The notes under the pieces are model-generated. The model did not search any database. It was not told where the DNA came from and was given only the letters and a program-made list of their open reading frames with translations. From Bordetella parapertussis (lineage in GTDB: Bacteria; Pseudomonadota; Gammaproteobacteria; Burkholderiales; SG8-39): a DNA stretch of 11,348 bases. The stretch covers positions 1 through 11,348 of the forward strand of contig CAMDRY010000069.1 in the NCBI GenBank assembly GCA_945906975.1. The letters are read 5' to 3'. The position numbers and the translations under genes were made by a program. Below, one piece after another: positions 5,972 through 11,348 of this stretch (its first letter is position 1; each line of letters begins with the position of its first letter).

Positions 5972-6984
5972 TGAACAACCGAATATCGCGGCTCGCACGC
6001 GGCCTGATGGCACCTGCTGCTTTGCTGGCAATGCTTGCGCTGTCGGCAACGGCGCTGATGCCGGTCGCCGCGCTGGCCCAGGCGGCAAAGTTTCCGAGCA
6101 AACCGATCAGGATCATCGTGCCGGTGCCGCCCGGTGGCGGGGTCGACCTGCTGGCGCGCAGCATCGGCGGAAAAATGTCCGAGCGTCTTGGCGTGCCGGT
6201 GCTGATCGAGAACCGGCCCGGTGCCAGCGCGGCCATCGGCACCGAGGCGCTGGCCAAGTCGGCGCCCGATGGCTACACCATCATGATGGGTTATACCGTG
6301 CACGCCACCAACGCGCTGTTCAATCCCAGGCTGCCCTATGACACGCTGAAGGATTTCCAGCCCATCGCCTATGTCTGCTACATCCCCTTGGTGCTGGTGA
6401 CGCCACCCGCGCTTGCCGCCAACTCGGTCAAGGAACTCATCGCGCTGGCCAAGGCCAAACCGGGCGGCTTGTCGTATGCCTCGGGCGGTGCCGGTGCCGG
6501 CGCCCACCTGTCTGGCGAACTGTTCCGCTTTCTTGCCGGCGTGGATGTGACCCACGTGCCGTACAAGGGCAACGGACCGGCCATCACCGACCTGCTGGGC
6601 GGGCAGGTGAGCATGCTGTTCGACACCATCACCACATCCATCCCGCATATCCGCGCCGGCAAGATGAAAGCGCTGGCAGTGACCGGGACGCGACGCTCTG
6701 CGCTCACGCCAGAGCTGCCGACCATGATTGAATCGGGCCTGCCCGAGTTCGAGGTGGTGGGCTGGTACATGATGCTCGCGCCCGCCGGCATACCGCGAGA
6801 CATACTCAACATATTGAACGCCGAGATAAACATCGCCATCAAGGACCCGGCCATCGGCGCCAAGCTCGCCAGCCAGGGCGTCGAGTGGGAGGGCGGCACG
6901 CCCGAGCGCGCCGATGCTTTCCTGCGTGCGGAAATGACGCGCTGGGGCCGCATCATCAAGGCCACCGGCATGAAGGCGGACTAG
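5971..6984 (+). CDS. Bug/TctC-family periplasmic solute-binding receptor
   Basis: A 337-residue TTT-family receptor that opens the rightward unit. Its signal peptide has an Arg-containing n-region (MNNRISRLAR), an Ala/Leu core and AALA|QAAKFPSKP, with cleavage after A36. The family motifs are PIRIIVPVPPGGGVD (45-59), VLIENRPGASAAIG (77-90), APDGYTIMMG (98-107), VTHVPYKGNGPAITDLLGGQVSM, and a C-terminal RWGRIIKATGMKAD. The ATG is preceded by a full AGGAGG Shine-Dalgarno 5 nt upstream, the strongest in the window. The next gene begins 10 bp after the stop. The VKELIALAKAKPG segment and the Y-A-S-x-G-x-G segment are shared with the receptor at 10169, but the two are clearly diverged at DNA level, so they are old paralogues. 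The ligand is unknown. Confidence 0.93.
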   Translation: MNNRISRLARGLMAPAALLAMLALSATALMPVAALAQAAKFPSKPIRIIVPVPPGGGVDLLARSIGGKMSERLGVPVLIENRPGASAAIGTEALAKSAPDGYTIMMGYTVHATNALFNPRLPYDTLKDFQPIAYVCYIPLVLVTPPALAANSVKELIALAKAKPGGLSYASGGAGAGAHLSGELFRFLAGVDVTHVPYKGNGPAITDLLGGQVSMLFDTITTSIPHIRAGKMKALAVTGTRRSALTPELPTMIESGLPEFEVVGWYMMLAPAGIPRDILNILNAEINIAIKDPAIGAKLASQGVEWEGGTPERADAFLRAEMTRWGRIIKATGMKAD

Positions 6985-6994
6985 GCGAGGCGCC

Positions 6995-7858
6995 ATGCAC
7001 ATCATCGACTTGCATTCGCACTGGGGCACCAAACGGGGTTATGTGTTGCGCACCGAGGCCGAGCTGGCGCGTCAGCGCACCGTCTGGAACTCCGAGCCCA
7101 CCTACCACACCGAGCAGGAGATGGCCGATTACCTGCGCAGCCAGAAGGTGCGCAGCATTCTCGATTTCGGCTTTACCAAGCACATGCCGCTGCAGGAGGC
7201 GCGCGAGTATCACGACTATGGTATCGAGACCCAGCGCAGGCATCCTGAGGCCATTCTCGGGCTCTGGCTGCAGATCGATCCGCGCACCGGTGCGCAGGGT
7301 GCCGCCGAGTTGCGCCGCTGCATGGAGGCGAGCGCCGGCTTCATCGGCCTAGCGGTTTCAGGCGGAACGGGGTTCGCCGCCAACGACCCGATATACAAGC
7401 CCTTTTACGACGTCTGCGCCGAGGTGGATCGACCGGTACTGGTGTTTGTCGGCTACACCGGTGCGGGCGCCGGGCTCCCGGGCGGGGGCGGCATACTGCT
7501 CGACCTGTGCCATCCGCGCTATGTCGATGCGCTCGCCGCGACACGGCCCGAGCTGACCATCATCGCCGGGCGCCCGGCCTGGCCCTGGCAGGACGACATG
7601 ATCGCGGTCATGCTGCACAAGCCCAATGTCTGGAATGAACTGCACGGCTGGTCGCCCAAGTACTTCACCGAATCGCTCAAATACGACATTCCACGCCGCC
7701 TGAAAAACCGCGTGATGTTCGGCGCCGACTACCCTTTGTTCAAATACGAGCGCCTGGTTGCCGACTGGCGCGCCCTTGGTTACGACGAGGCCATACTGAA
7801 AAAAATATTTCACGAAAACGCCGAGCGCCTGCTGGCGAAGTTTCTTCCGGGTCACTGA
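6995..7858 (+). CDS. Amidohydrolase-2 family protein (COG2159) with altered metal site
   Basis: A 287-residue TIM-barrel protein of the amidohydrolase-2 family, which includes ACMSD and resorcylate decarboxylases and metal-dependent hydrolases of aromatic-acid pathways. Visible elements: DLHSHW with H7 and H9 (strand-1 HxH); RPVLVFVGYTGAGAGLPG (146-163), the strand-5 region where a His normally stands but F151 is found; IIAGRPAWPWQDDM (189-202), the strand-6 region where the usual His is R193; MFGADYP (241-247) with the strand-8 D245; and a C-terminal FHENAERLL (272-280). HKPNVWNELHGWSPKYF is typical of a subgroup that I associate with CoA-dependent aromatic degradation. It begins 10 bp after the receptor, with GAGG 4 nt before the ATG. 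It could be a decarboxylase or hydrolase with one altered metal site, or a non-metal enzyme. The family is secure and the reaction open. Confidence 0.82.
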   Translation: MHIIDLHSHWGTKRGYVLRTEAELARQRTVWNSEPTYHTEQEMADYLRSQKVRSILDFGFTKHMPLQEAREYHDYGIETQRRHPEAILGLWLQIDPRTGAQGAAELRRCMEASAGFIGLAVSGGTGFAANDPIYKPFYDVCAEVDRPVLVFVGYTGAGAGLPGGGGILLDLCHPRYVDALAATRPELTIIAGRPAWPWQDDMIAVMLHKPNVWNELHGWSPKYFTESLKYDIPRRLKNRVMFGADYPLFKYERLVADWRALGYDEAILKKIFHENAERLLAKFLPGH

Positions 7859-7859
7859 C

Positions 7860-8642
7860 ATGCAAATGGGTCTCAAGGGCAAGGTGGCGATCGTCGGTGG
7901 GGCGAGCCAGGGCATTGGCTATGCCATAGCAAGGCTGCTCGCGGCCGAGGGGGCGCAGGTGGCGATGGTGGCACGCCGCATGGAGGCGCTGGCCGAGGCT
8001 GCCGCGCGCATCAGTGCGCAGACGGGCAGCCGCACGCTGGCGATTGCGGCTGACATCCGCCGCGGACCCGATTGCGAGCGCATCGTCGACGAGGCGGTGG
8101 CCGGCCTCGGGCGAATCGATATCCTGGTCAATAACGATGGCGCGCCGCCGCTCGGGCTGCTGGCCGATTTTGATGATGCCGCCTGGGACAAGGCGGTGCA
8201 GCAAAACCTGATGAGCGTGGTGCGCCTGTCACGCCGCGCCATTCCGCACATGAAAAGCGCGGGGGCGGGGCGCATCGTTAACATCACTGCGTTGTCGGTG
8301 CTGCAGCCGATGGCGAAATTCGGCCTGTCCGTGGCAACCTGGGCAGGCGTGATCGGCTACGCCAAGACGCTGTCGCTTGAGGTGGCCGCCGATGCCATAA
8401 CCGTCAACACCATCTGCCCCGGGCGCATCGCCACTGGTCGCCTCGCCAAGGTGTTTGGAGACGCGGCGAATCCCGAGGACGCCGGTCTTGCCCTAGAGCT
8501 TGCCAAGCAAGTACCGCTCGGGCGTATCGGCACGCCGGATGAAATCGCCGGACTTGTCGCACTGCTCGTTTCCGATTACGGCGGTTACATCACCGGCTCG
8601 ACGCTGCATGTCGACGGTGGCCGCCACGCCAGCATTCTGTAA
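7860..8642 (+). CDS. Atypical short-chain dehydrogenase/reductase (SDR) lacking the catalytic triad
   Basis: A 260-residue Rossmann-fold protein, normal SDR length. The dinucleotide motif is VGGASQGIG (12-20), LVNNDG (89-94) replaces NNAG, N116 of the tetrad is kept, CPGRIATG (186-193) is present, and the C-terminus reads GYITGSTLHVDGG. The active site is changed: aligned on NITALSVLQPMAKFGLSVATWAG, the serine position is A144, the tyrosine is S157 and the lysine is W161. Some FabG-like SDRs (CDD BKR_like_SDR_like type) are known to lack a perfect tetrad and show Ser in place of Tyr. Trp at the lysine position is further off. It starts 1 bp after the amidohydrolase stop (an ATG at 7866 is an equal alternative, and neither has a good RBS), so it is probably translationally coupled. 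It may bind NAD(P) without reducing, or catalyse a non-redox step. Confidence 0.85.
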   Translation: MQMGLKGKVAIVGGASQGIGYAIARLLAAEGAQVAMVARRMEALAEAAARISAQTGSRTLAIAADIRRGPDCERIVDEAVAGLGRIDILVNNDGAPPLGLLADFDDAAWDKAVQQNLMSVVRLSRRAIPHMKSAGAGRIVNITALSVLQPMAKFGLSVATWAGVIGYAKTLSLEVAADAITVNTICPGRIATGRLAKVFGDAANPEDAGLALELAKQVPLGRIGTPDEIAGLVALLVSDYGGYITGSTLHVDGGRHASIL

Positions 8643-8653
8643 AAGAACCGCAC

Positions 8654-10063
8654 ATGAAAATAAACTACGAACAGACCTTTCCGCATTTTTTTCGCGCGCT
8701 CGACTTTGAGCAGCTGACACGCGATTACCCCCCGCCGCCGGAGTTTTACAAGACGGTGTTGCACATGCCTCGCGTCGAACTCGAAGCGCTGAAAAACAAA
8801 CGCTTTCTCGCCACGGTGAAGCGCGGTTGGGAGATTGCGTTTTTCCAGAAACATTGGGGTGAGGTCGGCCTTGAGCCTGGCGACATTCGCAGCCATGCCG
8901 ACATCGAAAAAATACCACCCTACACGGTGCACGATATTCGCAAGAGCCTGGAGCGCAATCCGCCCTTCGGTGATTTCATGGGCATGGAGCCCGGCGGTGA
9001 CAACCCGCTGCCGTTGGTGCTGCACACCAGCGGTGGAACCACAGGCCTGCCGCGCCCCATGCTCTATGCGCCGCAGGACCGCGAGGTGATGGCCATTCTC
9101 AGCGCCCGTCGCTACGCCATGCAGGGCATGGTGCCCGGCGACAAGGTGTTGTCGACGCTTTCCCTTGGGCTGTCCAACGGCGGCTTTGCCGTACGTGACG
9201 CGTTGTGGAAATACATGGGGGCGGTGCCGGTGATGACCGGCAGTGGTGCGTCGACGCCGTCGCGGCGCCAGATCGAAATTATCAAGGCCTGGGGCTGCAG
9301 CATCGTGCTGGGCTTTCCGGCCTACCTGCGGCATCTCGCCATTGTCGCGCGCGACGAACTGGGCATCGATCCGCGCAGCCTGGGTGTCAAGGCCCTCGGC
9401 TCCCATCTTGGCGTCGAGGATCGCAAAAAAATCGAGGCGCTTTGGGACGCCGAGTGTTACGACTCCTATGGCACCAACGAGAGTGGCATGATGGCAGCCG
9501 ACTGCGAACACAAGAACGGCATGCACATCAACGAGGATGCGGTGCTGCTCGAGATCGCCGACCCGGAAACGGGCAAGCTCATGCCCGAGGGTGAGAAGGG
9601 CACCGTGTACATCACCACCTTTTATCGCTGGGGCGCGCCGCAGATCCGTTTCAACGTGAATGACATTTCGGCCATCATGCCCGGGCAGTGCGCCTGCGGC
9701 AGCACGCTCAAGCGGCTCGAGAAAATATTCGGTCGCAACGACAACATGGTCAAGCTGCGCGGTGCAAACGTCTTCCCCGAGGCGATTGGAGCGGCGGTGG
9801 CGGAAGACGCGCGCTCGAATGGTGAGTTTTTCTGCGTCGTTGAACGCATCGGTGAGGCCGGACACGACGAAATGACCGTCATGGTCGAGGTGCTCGATCC
9901 GGCTGTGCACGGTGCCGCGCTCAAGGAGGACCTGGAGCGGCGTCTCAAAGAGGTGATCGGCGTGCGCGTGACGGTTTCGCCGCAGCAGCCCAAGGCGCTG
10001 GACGCGCATACAGGCACGTCGCAGACCTCCAAGATCAAGCGGCTCCTGGACAAGCGCAAATAG
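8654..10063 (+). CDS. PaaK-like AMP-forming acyl/aryl-CoA ligase
   Basis: A 469-residue member of the adenylate-forming superfamily, phenylacetate-CoA ligase (PaaK) branch, which activates a carboxylic acid with ATP and CoA through an acyl-adenylate. Motifs: P-loop TSGGTTGLPRP (125-135), with Arg at the usual Lys place; YDSYGTNESG (269-278); FNVNDISAIMPG (333-344); A8-like IFGRNDNMVKLRGANVFP (358-375); and a Lys-rich C-terminal TSKIKRLLDKRK containing the probable catalytic Lys (K460 or K462). C284, H291, C346 and C348 match the Cys/His spacing of the zinc site seen in some PaaK relatives. The length fits PaaK (about 430-470). It starts 11 bp after the SDR with only a weak A-rich RBS, and is the last gene before a 105-bp gap. 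In context it would convert the imported acid to its CoA thioester. The acyl substrate cannot be deduced. Confidence 0.88.
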   Translation: MKINYEQTFPHFFRALDFEQLTRDYPPPPEFYKTVLHMPRVELEALKNKRFLATVKRGWEIAFFQKHWGEVGLEPGDIRSHADIEKIPPYTVHDIRKSLERNPPFGDFMGMEPGGDNPLPLVLHTSGGTTGLPRPMLYAPQDREVMAILSARRYAMQGMVPGDKVLSTLSLGLSNGGFAVRDALWKYMGAVPVMTGSGASTPSRRQIEIIKAWGCSIVLGFPAYLRHLAIVARDELGIDPRSLGVKALGSHLGVEDRKKIEALWDAECYDSYGTNESGMMAADCEHKNGMHINEDAVLLEIADPETGKLMPEGEKGTVYITTFYRWGAPQIRFNVNDISAIMPGQCACGSTLKRLEKIFGRNDNMVKLRGANVFPEAIGAAVAEDARSNGEFFCVVERIGEAGHDEMTVMVEVLDPAVHGAALKEDLERRLKEVIGVRVTVSPQQPKALDAHTGTSQTSKIKRLLDKRK

Positions 10064-10068
10064 CGCCG

Positions 10069-10091
10069 GCCCCGACTGCGCGTCGCGGGGC
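10069..10091. repeat. GC-rich hairpin after the CoA ligase
   Basis: GCCCCG (10069-10074) and CGGGGC (10086-10091) are perfect complements with an 11-nt loop, starting 6 nt after the ligase stop. The tail CAAATTGG is not T-rich, so termination would be weak at best. The remainder of this 105-bp gap holds an extended -10-like TGGTATGTT (10109-10117) without a -35 at proper spacing. Confidence 0.4.
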
Positions 10092-10168
10092 AAATTGGCG
10101 GCGACTTCTGGTATGTTGATTGCCATCGCCGCAATCCCGGGCCAACAGTTACCTGAAGGAGCGAATTC

Positions 10169-11188
10169 ATGACGCATATCCAACTACAGCCAGCGGCCGA
10201 CCGCCTGCTCACCGGGCTCAAATTCGGCGTCGCTGCGCTGGCATTCGGTTTATTCGCATCCGGTCTTTGCGCAAGCGCCTTCGCGCAAGCCTATCCGAAC
10301 AAGCCGATACGGCTCGTCGTGCCCTATCCTCCCGGAGGCGCGGCCGATCTTCTCGCGCGCACGTTTGCGCAAAAACTCGCCGAGAACCTCGGGCAGCCGG
10401 TCAACATTGACAACCGCGGCGGCGCCAACGGCATCGTCGGCTCCGAGGTCGTCGCCAAAGCGGCGCCGGACGGTTACACGATTTTGATCGACAACCTCAC
10501 CTTTCATTCGATCAACGCGTCACTGTACAAGACCATGCCGTTCAATTCGCAAAAGGACCTGGCCATGGTCAGCCTGGTCGGCTGGGTCGACAACGTGCTG
10601 GTGGTCAACCCGTCGCTGCCGGCAAAGTCGGTGAAGGAATTGATCGCCCTCGCCAAGGCAAAGCCGGGGGAGTTGAACTACGCCTCTTCGGGCTCGGGCA
10701 GCACGGCGCACCTGTCGGGGGTGATGTTCAACACCACGGCGGGGGTGGACATGGTCCACGTGCCCTACAAGGGCGGCGCGCCGGCCATGGCCGACGTGCT
10801 GGGCGGTTCGGTGACGTCCTACTTTGCCGGCCTTTCTACGGCGCTTGCCATGATCAAGGCGGGCCGGCTGCGGCCGCTGGCGGTCGCCGGCACCAAGCGC
10901 AACGCCGTGTTGCCCGATGTGCCCACGGTGGCCGAGGCCGGGCTGCCCGGGTTCGAGGCGAGTAACTGGTATGGCGTGATGGTCCCCGCGGGCACGCCGC
11001 GCGACATCATCAGCCGCCTGAACGCCGAAACGCACAAGGTGCTGCAGTCGCCCGACGTGCGGGAGCGCCTGTTCGCGCAGGGCTATGAAATCAAGACCAG
11101 CACCCCGGCCGAGGCCGGTGCCTACTTGGAATCGGAGACCCTCCGGTGGGCCAAGGTGGTGCGCGATTCGGGCGCCCGCCAGGAATAG
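10169..11188 (+). CDS. Bug/TctC-family periplasmic solute-binding receptor
   Basis: A 339-residue TTT-family receptor. The signal peptide ends ASAFA|QAYPNKP, with cleavage after A39. Its n-region is somewhat long (about 18 residues, with K18 before the hydrophobic core). C34 in SGLC is not in a lipobox. Motifs: PIRLVVPYPPGGAAD (46-60), VNIDNRGGANGIVG (78-91, with Asp where most homologues have Glu), APDGYTILID (99-108), MVHVPYKGGAPAMADVLGGSV, and a C-terminal RWAKVVRDSGARQE. The start is supported by AAGGAG 7 nt before the ATG. It lies 105 bp after the CoA ligase and only 2 bp before a racemase-family gene, so it probably forms a transport-plus-enzyme pair with that gene. Its closest paralogue in the window is the receptor at 5971. 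Confidence 0.93.
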   Translation: MTHIQLQPAADRLLTGLKFGVAALAFGLFASGLCASAFAQAYPNKPIRLVVPYPPGGAADLLARTFAQKLAENLGQPVNIDNRGGANGIVGSEVVAKAAPDGYTILIDNLTFHSINASLYKTMPFNSQKDLAMVSLVGWVDNVLVVNPSLPAKSVKELIALAKAKPGELNYASSGSGSTAHLSGVMFNTTAGVDMVHVPYKGGAPAMADVLGGSVTSYFAGLSTALAMIKAGRLRPLAVAGTKRNAVLPDVPTVAEAGLPGFEASNWYGVMVPAGTPRDIISRLNAETHKVLQSPDVRERLFAQGYEIKTSTPAEAGAYLESETLRWAKVVRDSGARQE

Positions 11189-11190
11189 AC

Positions 11191-11348
11191 ATGCCTTCGA
11201 AGCTGGCCGACGCGCTAGGCTACCGCGCCAAGATCGGCATACTCGTGCCGGCGACCAACACCATCGTCGAGCCCGAGCTGGCGGCCTTGCAGCCGCCGGG
11301 GGTGACCAACCACGTGTCGCGCATGAGCCGGGTCAAGCGCGACACCAT
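11191..11348 (+). CDS. Asp/Glu racemase-superfamily protein (maleate isomerase/AMDase-like), 5' part only
   Basis: The first 52 codons of a gene cut by the window end. The translation begins MPSKLADALGYRAKIGILVP and continues ATNTIVEPELAALQPPGVTN. The VPATNT...E signature with a following substrate-loop Glu and the HVSRM segment are typical of the N-terminus of maleate cis-trans isomerase and related enzymes. An AGGA Shine-Dalgarno overlaps the end of the receptor gene, and the start lies 2 bp after its stop, which indicates translational coupling. Unlike the family member at 1213-1983, this one keeps the Asn-containing PATNT motif, so it may be a canonical enzyme. The catalytic Cys positions are beyond the window. 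Confidence 0.75.
   Translation, partial: MPSKLADALGYRAKIGILVPATNTIVEPELAALQPPGVTNHVSRMSRVKRDT

Noticed and set aside
5941..7032. 363-codon minus-strand frame opposite the receptor at 5971
   Set aside because: Its residues are His/Arg/Gly-rich antisense shadow, and it runs through the rightward gene's RBS. The plus-strand receptor has full family motifs.
10109..10117. Extended -10 (TGGTATGTT) as a promoter for the receptor at 10169
   Set aside because: Only 4 of 6 matches in the hexamer, and the nearest TTG-type -35 is 11 bp away, which is too close.
8585..10183. 532-codon open frame on the minus strand opposite the CoA ligase
   Set aside because: It mirrors the codon structure of the well-conserved PaaK-like gene, has no recognisable domain and no RBS-supported start. 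Long antisense frames are expected in GC-rich DNA.
1..11348. CRISPR arrays, tRNA/rRNA genes, insertion sequences or prophage attachment sites
   Set aside because: No regularly spaced repeats, cloverleaf arms, transposase ORFs or terminal inverted repeats were seen on either strand.

Overview
The window looks like chromosome of a high-GC betaproteobacterium, most likely Burkholderiales (Bordetella/Achromobacter/Cupriavidus type). This rests on the GC-rich third codon positions, dense short-gap operons, and above all four complete Bug/TctC (TTT-family) solute-binding receptors in 11 kb, an expansion typical of that order. No rRNA, tRNA, CRISPR array, transposase or phage gene is visible.

Layout. 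(1) 25-1065 (+): a Bug receptor, ending at a hairpin with a T-rich tail near 1167-1220. (2) 5564-1213 (-): a leftward unit of four genes, in transcription order a stand-alone MetE-C-like zinc methyltransferase (TTG start), a Bug receptor, a cytoplasmic serine hydrolase of the beta-lactamase/6-aminohexanoate-dimer-hydrolase fold, and an Asp/Glu racemase-superfamily protein (arylmalonate decarboxylase/maleate isomerase-like). (3) 5565-5970: a 406-bp divergent intergenic region with a near-consensus sigma70 promoter pointing right (TTGACA, 17 bp, GATAAT) and an unusually structured ~200-nt leader. (4) 5971-10063 (+): a tight unit of Bug receptor, amidohydrolase-2-family protein, SDR-family protein and PaaK-like acyl/aryl-CoA ligase. 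(5) 10169-11348 (+): a fourth Bug receptor followed after 2 bp by another racemase-superfamily gene that runs off the window.

How the genes may work together. Each Bug receptor would bind a carboxylate or similar small molecule in the periplasm. No TctA/TctB membrane subunits are in the window, so the receptors must use permease subunits encoded elsewhere or act in sensing. The right-hand unit reads like uptake plus activation of an organic acid, with CoA-thioester formation by the PaaK-like ligase. The left-hand unit couples uptake to a hydrolase and a possible decarboxylase/isomerase. The substrates cannot be told from sequence.

The points most worth a second look are the leader at 5769-5970 (two mutually exclusive stems sharing one arm, 11-bp-phased repeats, a GCCGGA tandem repeat, and a 23-codon upstream ORF whose stop overlaps the receptor start as TAATG) and three enzyme-fold proteins that have lost canonical catalytic residues: an SDR without Ser/Tyr/Lys, an amidohydrolase without the two mid-barrel His ligands, and a racemase-fold protein without either catalytic Cys.
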